Shown: piece after piece, positions 54,773 through 62,473 of the stretch
Layout: every line of letters starts with the position of its first letter
Numbering within the stretch: position 1 is the first letter of the stretch
Assembly: GCF_008360935.1 (NCBI RefSeq)
Contig: NZ_SRXO01000003.1
Span: 310,001 to 374,000 of the forward strand
Length of the DNA: 64,000 nucleotides
Direction: 5' to 3'
DNA from: Siccirubricoccus phaeus
GTDB lineage: Bacteria > Pseudomonadota > Alphaproteobacteria > Acetobacterales > Acetobacteraceae
Notes under the pieces: generated by a model
The model's database searches: none
Told to the model about the DNA's origin: nothing
Seen by the model: only the letters and a program-made list of their open reading frames with translations
Translations under genes and position numbers: made by a program

Positions 54773-55870
54773 ATGCGGTTCGGATTGACGGAAGACCAGG
54801 GACTGTTCGGCCGCTCGCTGCGCGGCTTCCTCGCCGACCGGCTGCCGCTCGACGCGCTGCGCCGGCTCGCCGAAACCGGCACCGGCTTCGATGCCGAGCT
54901 GTGGCGCGGCCTCGGCGAGCTCGGCCTGCATGGGCTGCTGGTGCCCGAGGAGCATGGCGGCGCCGGGCTCGGCATGCTCGATGCCGCGCTGGCGGCCGAG
55001 GCGCTCGGCTACCATGCCGCGCCGGCGCCCTTCGCGGCGGCGCTGGTGATGGCCGTGCAGGCCTTCCGCAGCGCCGGCGACGCCGAGCAGCAGCGCCAGT
55101 GGCTGCCGCGCATCGCCGCGGGGCAGGCGCGCATCGGCCTCGGCTTCGCGGGGCTGGCGGGGCAGACCGGGCGGGCGGCGCTGCGCCTTGAGGGCGGGCG
55201 CCTGTCGGGCGCGCTGGACGGGCTGATGGATGGAGGCGAGGCCACCCATTTCCTCGCCTATCTGGCCGATGGCCGCGCCGCGCTGATCGAGGCCGGCGCC
55301 CCGGGCGTGACCGCGACGCTGCGCCGCAGCGTGGACCGCACCCGCGCGCTGGTCGATCTCGACCTCGCGGGGGCGGCGCCGGTGGCGCTGCTGCAATCCT
55401 CGAACGATCCGCTCGCCGCGGCGCGGCGGGTGCGCGACGCGGGACGGGTGATGCTGGCGGCCGACACGCTCGGCGCCGCGCAGAACATGCTCGACCGTGC
55501 CGTGGCCTATGCCAATGAGCGGGTGCAGTTCGGCCGCGTCATCGGCAGCTTCCAGGGCGTGAAGTACATGTGCGCCGACATGGCGACCATGCTCGAACCC
55601 TGCCGCGCCATGGTCTGGTATGCCGCCTACGCGCAGGACGCGGTGCCGGAGGAAGCCGCCATGGTCGCCTCCCACGCCAAGGCCCATCTGGCCGAGGTCG
55701 GGCGCGAGGTCGCCCGCCTGGCGACCGAGGTGCATGGCGGCATGGGCTTCACCGACCTGCTCGGCCTGCACCACCAGTTCAAGCGCATCACCTTCGACCG
55801 GCAGGCCCTGGGCGGGCCCGAGCGCTGCCGGCACGACGCGGCGGTGGCGCAGGGCTGGGTCGCCGCCTGA
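54773..55870 (+). CDS. Acyl-CoA dehydrogenase-like partner subunit
   Basis: A 365-residue dehydrogenase-fold protein whose start is one base after the stop of the partner gene (RBS GGGGAGGAAC inside it). The middle domain lacks the usual TEP-GSD signature, reading IGLGFAGLAGQTGRA. The C terminus lacks a glutamate loop, ending RITFDRQALGGPERCRHD. It keeps the flavin/dimer helices (YANERVQFGRVIGSFQGVKYMCADM). It is therefore probably the structural half of an alpha2beta2 heterotetramer that builds a larger substrate pocket for polycyclic or branched CoA esters. Heteromer formation is inference from known ChsE-type pairs. Confidence 0.83.
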   Translation: MRFGLTEDQGLFGRSLRGFLADRLPLDALRRLAETGTGFDAELWRGLGELGLHGLLVPEEHGGAGLGMLDAALAAEALGYHAAPAPFAAALVMAVQAFRSAGDAEQQRQWLPRIAAGQARIGLGFAGLAGQTGRAALRLEGGRLSGALDGLMDGGEATHFLAYLADGRAALIEAGAPGVTATLRRSVDRTRALVDLDLAGAAPVALLQSSNDPLAAARRVRDAGRVMLAADTLGAAQNMLDRAVAYANERVQFGRVIGSFQGVKYMCADMATMLEPCRAMVWYAAYAQDAVPEEAAMVASHAKAHLAEVGREVARLATEVHGGMGFTDLLGLHHQFKRITFDRQALGGPERCRHDAAVAQGWVAA

Positions 55871-55905
55871 GCAAGCATTTCTGCGAAGAATGAAGGAGGA
55901 TAGCC

Positions 55906-57051
55906 ATGTCATTGCGTGAAAAGGGCGCGATCACCGGGGTGGGCGAAACCGCCTATTCCCGGGAATCGGGCCGCAGCGTGCTGTCGCTGCAGCTCGAGGC
56001 CTCGCTGAAGGCGATCGAGGATGCCGGCCTGAAGCCGTCCGACATCGACGGCGTGATCCCCTATTCGGGGGTCGTGGCCGAGGATTTCATCACCAATCTC
56101 GGCCTGCCCGACCTGCGCTACTCGGCGGTGACGCCGCTTGGCGGGGCGAGCTGCGTCGCCGCGGTGCAAAGCGCCGTCGCCGCGATCGCCGCGGGCATCT
56201 GCAACCATGTGCTGATCCCGGTCGGGCGCAACGGCGCCTCGGGCGGGCGCATCGGGACGCGGGTGCAGCAGATGCCGCAGTTCCGCCTGGTCGGCGAGTT
56301 CGAGATGCCGCTCGGCGCCATCGCGCCGGCGCAGCTCTACGCGCCGATGGCGCGCCGGCACATGGAGCTCTACGGCACCACCAGCCGGCAGCTCGGCGAG
56401 ATCGCGGTCTCGACCCGCGCCAACGCCATGCTCAACGGCAACGCCGTGATGACGAAGCCGATGACGATCGAGGACCACCAGGCCTCGCGCATGATCTCCG
56501 ACCCCTTCCGGCTGTTCGATTGCAGCCTTGAGAGCGACGGTTCCTGCGCCATCGTGGTCAGCGCCGCCGAGCGCGCCCGCGACCTCCGCAAGCCGCCGGT
56601 GGTGGTGATGGGCGTCGCCGAGGGCCACCCGGATTCGCCCAGCGTCATCACCCAGCGCCCGGACATGACGCGGCTGGGCATCGCCAAGGCGGCGCCGCGC
56701 GCCTTCGAGATGGCCGGCGTCAAGCACGACGACATCGACGTGGCCGAGATCTACGACTGCTTCACCTACATCGTGATGTGCCAGCTCGAGGATCTGGGTT
56801 TCTGCAAGAAGGGCGAGGGCGGCCCCTTCGTCGAGAGCGGCGCGATCCGCCTCGGCGGCAAGCTGCCCGTCAACACCCATGGCGGCCTGCTCAGCCAGGC
56901 GCACATGGTGGGCATGAACCACATCGCGGAGCTGGTGCGCCAGCTGCGCGGAGAGGCCGGCAAGGCCCAGGTGCGCGACGCCGAGATCGGCCTCGTCACC
57001 GGCTATGGCGACATGGGCGACGGCTCCGTCGCCATCATGAGGAGGGGATGA
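55906..57051 (+). CDS. Thiolase-like protein (SCP-x/lipid-transfer group), cysteine retained
   Basis: A 381-residue thiolase-fold protein: ITGVGETAYSRESGRS, AEIYDCFTYIVMCQLEDLG, NTHGGLLSQAHMVGMNH. At the loading position it has GGASCVAAVQSA, so a Cys is present, unlike its counterpart at 48719-49897. The C-terminal catalytic Cys is absent (TGYGDMGDGSVAIM). It may be a thiolase or an aldolase acting with the DUF35 protein encoded directly after it. RBS GAAGGAGGA. Its stop overlaps or abuts the DUF35 start. Confidence 0.83.
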   Translation: MSLREKGAITGVGETAYSRESGRSVLSLQLEASLKAIEDAGLKPSDIDGVIPYSGVVAEDFITNLGLPDLRYSAVTPLGGASCVAAVQSAVAAIAAGICNHVLIPVGRNGASGGRIGTRVQQMPQFRLVGEFEMPLGAIAPAQLYAPMARRHMELYGTTSRQLGEIAVSTRANAMLNGNAVMTKPMTIEDHQASRMISDPFRLFDCSLESDGSCAIVVSAAERARDLRKPPVVVMGVAEGHPDSPSVITQRPDMTRLGIAKAAPRAFEMAGVKHDDIDVAEIYDCFTYIVMCQLEDLGFCKKGEGGPFVESGAIRLGGKLPVNTHGGLLSQAHMVGMNHIAELVRQLRGEAGKAQVRDAEIGLVTGYGDMGDGSVAIMRRG

Positions 57052-57476
57052 TGAGCGCGACCGGAACCTACAACAAGCTCGTCCCCGAGCCGACGCCGCA
57101 CAGCGCGCCCTACTGGGAGGGGCTGAACCGCCGCAAGCTGCTGCTGCAGAAATGCCGCGGCTGCGGCAGGATCCGCCACTATCCGCAGCCGATGTGCCCG
57201 TCCTGCCATTCGATGGAAGTGGAATGGGTCGAGGCCAGCGGTCGCGGCGTGATCCACAGCTGGACCATCACCCACCACGCCTTCCACCCCGGCGTGCGCG
57301 AGGACCTGCCCTATACCCTCGCCACGGTGGACCTCGAGGAAGGCGTGCGGATGCTCGCGCAGCTGCGCGGCGTGCCGGACGACAAGCTGCGGATCGGCCT
57401 GCCCGTGCGCGTCGAGTTCGAGACGGTGAAGGACGGCCTCACCCTGCCCTACCTTGTCCCGGGAGAGCCGGCATGA
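57051..57476 (+). CDS. DUF35 zinc-ribbon/OB-fold acyl-CoA-associated protein
   Basis: A 141-residue DUF35 protein: zinc ribbon CRGCG and CPSCH (about residues 35-52), then an OB fold with GRGVIHSWTITHHAF and LPYTLATVDLEEGVRM. Two adjacent ATGs exist; the second (57051) is better spaced from AGGAGG, and the first overlaps the thiolase stop. It is coupled to both neighbours: its stop overlaps the MaoC-like start as ATGA. A probable obligate partner of the thiolase-like protein, by analogy with Ltp2-ChsH2. Confidence 0.88.
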   Translation: MSATGTYNKLVPEPTPHSAPYWEGLNRRKLLLQKCRGCGRIRHYPQPMCPSCHSMEVEWVEASGRGVIHSWTITHHAFHPGVREDLPYTLATVDLEEGVRMLAQLRGVPDDKLRIGLPVRVEFETVKDGLTLPYLVPGEPA

Positions 57477-58327
57477 AGATCGACATCGACGCGCTGCGAA
57501 GCCATATCGGCCGCAAGATCGAGGAGACCGACGAGGCGACGCTGCCGCCCATGCGCGGCATGACCGTCGTCTTCGAGCGCCCCGAGCCCGCGCCCAAGCG
57601 CGGCGACCCGGTGCCGGCGGGCTGGCACTGGTGCTTTTTCGTGCCGCTCGCGCCGCGCTCCGTGCTCGGCCCCGACGGGCTGCCCACCTCCGGCGGCGTG
57701 CTGCCGGAGATGCCGCTGCCGCGGCGGATGTTCGCCGGCCAGGCCTATACCTTCCACGCGCCGATCCTGGTCGGCGACGAGCTGCGGCGCGAGACCGAGC
57801 TCGCCGACCTCCAGCTGCGCGAAGGCGGCACCGGGACCATGGTGTTCGCCACCGTGCGGCGGCGGATCTACAACCCGCGCGGCCTCGCGGTGACCGAGGA
57901 CCAGCACACCGTGTTCCGCGAGGCGGCCGACCCCGCCGCCCCCACGCGCGCGCCCAAGCGCGACCCGGCGCCCACCGATGTCGCCTGGCGGCGCACCTAT
58001 GCCCCCGACACGGTGACGCTTTTCCGCTACTCGGCGCTGACCCTCAATCCGCACCGCATCCACTACGACCGCACCTATGCGATGCAGGAGGAAGGCTATC
58101 CGGGGCTGGTGGTGCATGGGCCGTTCTCGCAGCAATGCCTGCTCGACCTGCTGCGCGACAATCTTCCGGGCAAGGCGATCCGCAGCTTCACCATGCGGGC
58201 GCGCGCGCCGCTGTTCGACACCGCGCCCTTCACGGTGATCGGCCGGCCGACCGCCGAGGGCGCCGAGGTCTGGGCGGTGGGCCCGGATGGCGGCATCGCC
58301 ATGCAGGCGAGCGCCACGCTCGGCTGA
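57473..58327 (+). CDS. HTD2/FAS1-like MaoC-type dehydratase/hydratase
   Basis: A 284-residue double hot-dog protein of the HTD2/mesaconyl-CoA-hydratase-like group. The N-terminal half is a degenerate hot-dog (PPMRGMTVVFERPEPAPKRG, MFAGQAYTFHAPILVGDELR). The C-terminal half holds the hydratase motif TLNPHRIHYDRTYA and VVHGPFSQQCLLDLL. It would hydrate the enoyl-CoA made by the paired dehydrogenase. Its ATG overlaps the DUF35 stop. It is last in the plus-strand cluster; 62 bases separate it from a convergent gene. Confidence 0.87.
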   Translation: MKIDIDALRSHIGRKIEETDEATLPPMRGMTVVFERPEPAPKRGDPVPAGWHWCFFVPLAPRSVLGPDGLPTSGGVLPEMPLPRRMFAGQAYTFHAPILVGDELRRETELADLQLREGGTGTMVFATVRRRIYNPRGLAVTEDQHTVFREAADPAAPTRAPKRDPAPTDVAWRRTYAPDTVTLFRYSALTLNPHRIHYDRTYAMQEEGYPGLVVHGPFSQQCLLDLLRDNLPGKAIRSFTMRARAPLFDTAPFTVIGRPTAEGAEVWAVGPDGGIAMQASATLG

Positions 58328-58389
58328 ACCGCGCCTGGCGGGGAGGGGTGCGGCCCCTTCCCGCCATTCGCTTCCGGCCGGGGCGGGGA

Positions 58390-59367
58390 TCAGCCTTCCA
58401 GCAGCACCCGCCCGGGCAGGCCCCCGCGCGCGACGAGGCCCAGCGCCTCGGCCGCCGCGGCAAGCGGCAGGCGCCGATGGATGCGCGGCCGCAGCCGCCC
58501 TTCCAGGAACAGCGCGAAGATCGCCGCCTGCGCCGCCGCCACGCGGGCCGGCTCGCGGTCGCGGTGGTCGGCCCAGTTCAGGCCGAGCACGCCGACATTC
58601 TTGACCAGCAGGTAGTTGCTGCGGATCTGCGGGATCTCCCCGGCGGCGAAGCCGACCACCACCAGCCGCCCGCAGGGGGCGAGGCAGCGCAGCGCGGCGG
58701 CGGTGACGGCATCGCCCAGCGGGTCGATCACCACATCCACCCCGCGCCCGCCGGTCGCCGCCGCCACCTGCTCGCGCAATTCCGCCCCCTGGTCGAGCCG
58801 CAGCGCGGCATCGGCGCCATCGGCCAGGGCGGCGGCGGCCGCCGCCTCGCTGCGGATGCCGGCCAGCACCCGCGCGGCGCCGAGCGGGCGGGCCAGTTGC
58901 AGCGCCGCCGCGCCCACCGCGCCCGAGGCGCCGAGCACCAGCACGTTTTCCCCCGCCGCGAGGCCGCCGCGCGCGGCCAGCGCGAAATGCGCGGTCTGGT
59001 AGTTGAGCCCGAGGGCGGCCGCATCCGCCGCGCCGATCCCCTGGGGCACCGGCAGGCAGGCGGCGGCGGGCAGCGCCACGCGCTCGGCGAAGGCGCCGTA
59101 TTCGACATGCGCGATCACCCGCGCCCCGCGCGCCGGGGCCGCCGCGCCGCGCGCATCCAGCACCCGCCCGACGATGGTCTTGCCGGGGATGAAGGGCAGC
59201 GGCGGGCGCGTCTGGTAGCGCCCGCTCACCACCAGCGCGTCGGGGTAGTTCACCTCGGCCGCCTCGAAGCCCAGCAGCACCTCGCCCTCGGCCGGCGCCG
59301 GCTCGGGCAGCTCGCGCAAGACGATCGCCTCGGGGCCGGCGTAGTCGGTCAGCAGCGCCGCCTTCAT
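58390..59367 (-). CDS. Quinone-oxidoreductase-like zinc-free MDR enzyme
   Basis: A 325-residue medium-chain reductase of the quinone oxidoreductase/enoyl reductase type: EVNYPDALVVSGRYQ, FIPGKTIVGRVL, nucleotide-binding GASGAVGAAALQLARPLGA, no structural zinc Cys cluster. It likely uses NADPH to reduce an enone, quinone or enoyl-CoA. The ATG (MKAALLTDYAGP) overlaps the stop of the racemase-like gene by four bases. Last in the right-end minus-strand operon. Confidence 0.85.
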   Translation of the reverse strand: MKAALLTDYAGPEAIVLRELPEPAPAEGEVLLGFEAAEVNYPDALVVSGRYQTRPPLPFIPGKTIVGRVLDARGAAAPARGARVIAHVEYGAFAERVALPAAACLPVPQGIGAADAAALGLNYQTAHFALAARGGLAAGENVLVLGASGAVGAAALQLARPLGAARVLAGIRSEAAAAAALADGADAALRLDQGAELREQVAAATGGRGVDVVIDPLGDAVTAAALRCLAPCGRLVVVGFAAGEIPQIRSNYLLVKNVGVLGLNWADHRDREPARVAAAQAAIFALFLEGRLRPRIHRRLPLAAAAEALGLVARGGLPGRVLLEG

Positions 59368-60494
59368 GGCGCGAGCACCGCGGCGTTGTCGGCGCCGAGC
59401 GCCGGGGCGGGGCGGATGCCCGGCGGGCCGCGCAGCGCCGGGGCGAGCGGCACCGGCAGCGCCGGCATCTGCTGCCCCTCGGCATTGGCGAGGCGGTGGC
59501 CGAACAGCCCGCGCGCGGCGAAATGCGGGTCGTTCATGGCTTCCTCCACGGTGGCGACGATGCTGCAGCAGCAGTCGCGCCCGGCGATCGCGGCGCGCCA
59601 GGCATCGGCGTCGCGCGCCGCCACCAGCGCGGCCACCCGCGCCGCGGTGCCGGCGGGGTCGCGCGCATCGTCGCGCCATTGCGGCTCCAGCCCGATGATG
59701 TCGCAGAACACGGCCCAGAAGCGGTCCTCGATCGGCGCGGCGGCGAGCACCCGGCCATCGGCGGTCGGATAGAGCCGGTAGCGCGGCGTGCCGCCGGTCA
59801 CCAGCCCGTCGCCATTGCCGGGCCAGCGCCCGGTGGCGAAGCCCTGCCCCATCGCCCAGTAGAGGAAGGGAAACAGGTTGTCGGTCATGGCGATGTCGAG
59901 CCGCTGGCCGCTGCCGGTCGCCTGGCGGGCGTGCAGCGCCATCAGGATGTTCATCACCGCCGGGTAGGCGCCGCCGGCGATGTCGGCGATCAGCGCCGGC
60001 GGCACCACCGGCCGCGCGGCGTCGCCGAAGCTCAGCGAGAGCAGCCCGGCATCGCCGATGTAGTTGAGGTCGTGCCCCGCCGCGTCGCGCTTCGGCCCGC
60101 TCTGCCCGTAGCCGGTGATCGAGCACCAGATCAGCCGCGGGTTGCGCGCCATCACCTGCCCGGGGCCGAGGCCGAGGCGCTCCATCACGCCGGGGCGGAA
60201 CTGCTCGACCAGGATGTCGGCGCGCTCGATCAGCGGATCGAGCCGCGCGCGCTGCGCGGGGTCCTTGAGGTCGAGCGCGACGCTGCGCTTGCCGCGGTTG
60301 AGCAGGGCGAAATTGGCCGAATCCGCCCCCCAGGGCGGCTGGTAGCCGCGCATCTCGTCGCCCGTGCCGGGGCGTTCGACCTTGACCACCTCGGCCCCCG
60401 CCTCGGCCAGGATCAGCGTCGCCAGCGGCCCCGGCAGCAGGGTCGAGAAATCGAGCACCAGCAGCCCGGCGAGCGGCCCGGCGGCGGCGCTCAT
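59364..60494 (-). CDS. CaiB/BaiF-family protein, alpha-methylacyl-CoA-racemase-like
   Basis: A 376-residue class III CoA-transferase-fold protein. It has LLVLDFSTLLPGPLATL, VVKVERPGTGDEMRG and the racemase-like segment AAGHDLNYIGDAGLLSL, with His and the later Asp (LIADIAGGAYPAV) in the positions of the catalytic pair of alpha-methylacyl-CoA racemase. It would invert the 2-methyl centre of a branched acyl-CoA so that (S)-specific dehydrogenases can act. The call over a plain CoA-transferase rests on the GHDLNY motif. ATG and stop overlap both neighbours. Confidence 0.75.
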   Translation of the reverse strand: MSAAAGPLAGLLVLDFSTLLPGPLATLILAEAGAEVVKVERPGTGDEMRGYQPPWGADSANFALLNRGKRSVALDLKDPAQRARLDPLIERADILVEQFRPGVMERLGLGPGQVMARNPRLIWCSITGYGQSGPKRDAAGHDLNYIGDAGLLSLSFGDAARPVVPPALIADIAGGAYPAVMNILMALHARQATGSGQRLDIAMTDNLFPFLYWAMGQGFATGRWPGNGDGLVTGGTPRYRLYPTADGRVLAAAPIEDRFWAVFCDIIGLEPQWRDDARDPAGTAARVAALVAARDADAWRAAIAGRDCCCSIVATVEEAMNDPHFAARGLFGHRLANAEGQQMPALPVPLAPALRGPPGIRPAPALGADNAAVLAP

Positions 60495-61207
60495 TCGGCG
60501 ATCCCGTGCGCGCCGTCGATGGTCAGCGTCGTGCCGGTCATGAAGTCCATGCCTCCCTCGAACAGCGTGCCGACCAGCCGGCCGACCTCCTCGGCGCGGC
60601 CGTACCGCCGCAGCGGAATGCGCGTCATCAGCCGCTCGTGCAACTCCTGCCCGGCCAGGGCCTCGCGGTTGAGGTCGGTCTCGATGTAGCCGGGGGCGAC
60701 GCACAGGGCGCGGATGCCCTCGGGCGCCCATTCCACCGCGAGGCAGCGGGTGATCGCCCCGACCGCCGCCTTGGCGGCGCAATAGGCGAGCGCGCCCGGC
60801 ACGCCGAGCCGGGCGTAGAAGGAGCCGATATTGACGATCAGCCCGCCCCCGGCGGCTATGAGATGGGGGCGGATCTCGCGGCAGCCGACCATCACCGCGG
60901 TGGCGTCGAGGCGCATCACCGCCTCGAACTCCGCGGTGGTCAGCCGGGCGCTGCGGCGGTGATGGACGGCGCCGGCATTGTTGACCAGGCCGACCACCGG
61001 CCCTTCCTCGGCGGCGCGGGCGAAGGCGGCGCGCAGCGCCTCCTCCTCGGTCACGTCGCAGGCGATGCCGAGGCCCGAGGCGCAGACGCCGCTGCGCGAC
61101 AGCCCGACGACGCGGAAGCCGCGCCCGGCGAGGTCGGCGGCGATGGCGGCGCCGATGCCGCGGCTCGCCCCGGTGACGACGACGGCGCCGCGCGTCGGCG
61201 CGCTCAT
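60491..61207 (-). CDS. Short-chain dehydrogenase/reductase
   Basis: A 238-residue SDR with TGASRGIG, VNNAGAVHHRR and catalytic Tyr-Lys in AYCAAKAAVGAI, all classical. It probably oxidises a 3-hydroxyacyl-CoA or reduces a ketone in the same pathway. The start (MSAPTRGAV) overlaps the stop of the binding-protein gene, and the stop overlaps the racemase-like start; the whole run is translationally coupled. Confidence 0.87.
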   Translation of the reverse strand: MSAPTRGAVVVTGASRGIGAAIAADLAGRGFRVVGLSRSGVCASGLGIACDVTEEEALRAAFARAAEEGPVVGLVNNAGAVHHRRSARLTTAEFEAVMRLDATAVMVGCREIRPHLIAAGGGLIVNIGSFYARLGVPGALAYCAAKAAVGAITRCLAVEWAPEGIRALCVAPGYIETDLNREALAGQELHERLMTRIPLRRYGRAEEVGRLVGTLFEGGMDFMTGTTLTIDGAHGIAE

Positions 61208-62436
61208 GGGCGGCGCACCAGCGGGCACTCGCTCTCGGCGAGCGGGCGATAGGCCTCCTCGCCGGGGATCGTGCCGGCCACCTCGAGCAGGTCCCATTCG
61301 CCGCGGCTGTCCTGCGGGCGCTTGGCGCGCAGCAGGTACATGTCGCGGATGACGCGCCCATCCTCGCGGATGCGGCCGTTGCGGGTCATGAAGTCGTTGA
61401 TGGGCGTGGCGCGCATGCGCGCCATCACCGGCTCGGCGGCATCGGTGCCGGCGTCGCGGATGGCGTTGAGGTAGTGCGTCACCGCGCCCCAGACGCTCGC
61501 CTGCATCATGGTCGGCGGGCGGCCGTGGATGGCCTCGAAGCGGCGGGCGAAGGCGCGCGTCTCGTCATTCTGGTCCCAGTAATAGGCCTCGGTGAAGACC
61601 AGCCCCTGCGCCGTCTGCAGCCCCATCGCGCGGACATTGGTCAGCAGGCAGAGCAGCGCCGCCGGCTGGATGCCGCGCCGCGCCAGCCCGAACTCGCCCA
61701 TCTGCTTGACGATGTTCACGAGGTCGAGCCCCGCCGCCGCGATGCCCACCACATTCGCCCCCGAGGCGGCGGCGCGCAGCAGGTGGGAGGAATAGTCCGT
61801 CTCCCCCAGCGGGGCGCGCACCGCGCCCGTCACCTCCCCGCCCAGGCGGCGGACGAGCTCGGCGGCGTTCTGCTCGAGCGAATGGCCGAAGGCGTAGTCG
61901 GAGGTGAGGAAGAACCACTTCCGCCCGCCGCCGCGCACCAGCGGCGTTACCGTGCCCTTGGCCAGGGCGTAGTTGTCGTAGGTCCATTGCACGCCGAGCG
62001 GCGCGCAGGCCCTGCCGGTCAGCTCCGTGGTGCCGGGCGCGGTGGCGATCGCGATGCGCCGCTTCTCCTGGGCCAGCGGCTGGACCGCCAGCGCCACGGC
62101 GGAATTGCCGATGCCGAAGATGGCGTCCACCTTCTCCTGGTCGTACCAGCGCCGGGCGATGCCGAGCCCGACATCGGCCCGGTTCTGCAGGTCGCCATGG
62201 ATCAGCTCGATCGGCGCGCCGAGCACGCGGCCGCCGAAATCCTCGATCGCCATGCGCGCCGAGACGACATCGCCCATGCCCTGCTGGTCGGCGAAGACGC
62301 CGGACATGTCGTCCAGCACGCCGAGCTTCACCACGCCGTCCGACACCGCGCCCTGCGCCCGCAGCGCCGGCGCGCCCAGCGCCGCCAGCCCGCCGGCCGC
62401 CAGCGCCGCGCGCCTCGTGACATGCCTCATGGTCAT
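61204..62436 (-). CDS. ABC-type periplasmic binding protein (LivK-like)
   Basis: A 410-residue type I periplasmic binding protein with a twin-arginine leader (VTRRAALAAGGLAALG, ending about LRAQG) and mature start GVVKLGVLDDMSGVFADQQG, typical of the urea/branched amino acid/aromatic acid class. RBS AAGGAGGGA. No ABC permease or ATPase genes accompany it in the window, so it may share the livHMGF importer at 22855-26064 or one beyond the right edge. Co-expressed with the ligase upstream (37 bases). Confidence 0.87.
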   Translation of the reverse strand: MTMRHVTRRAALAAGGLAALGAPALRAQGAVSDGVVKLGVLDDMSGVFADQQGMGDVVSARMAIEDFGGRVLGAPIELIHGDLQNRADVGLGIARRWYDQEKVDAIFGIGNSAVALAVQPLAQEKRRIAIATAPGTTELTGRACAPLGVQWTYDNYALAKGTVTPLVRGGGRKWFFLTSDYAFGHSLEQNAAELVRRLGGEVTGAVRAPLGETDYSSHLLRAAASGANVVGIAAAGLDLVNIVKQMGEFGLARRGIQPAALLCLLTNVRAMGLQTAQGLVFTEAYYWDQNDETRAFARRFEAIHGRPPTMMQASVWGAVTHYLNAIRDAGTDAAEPVMARMRATPINDFMTRNGRIREDGRVIRDMYLLRAKRPQDSRGEWDLLEVAGTIPGEEAYRPLAESECPLVRRP

Positions 62437-62473
62437 GGTCGCTCCCTCCTTCGTTCCGCCGCCGCGCGGCGGT

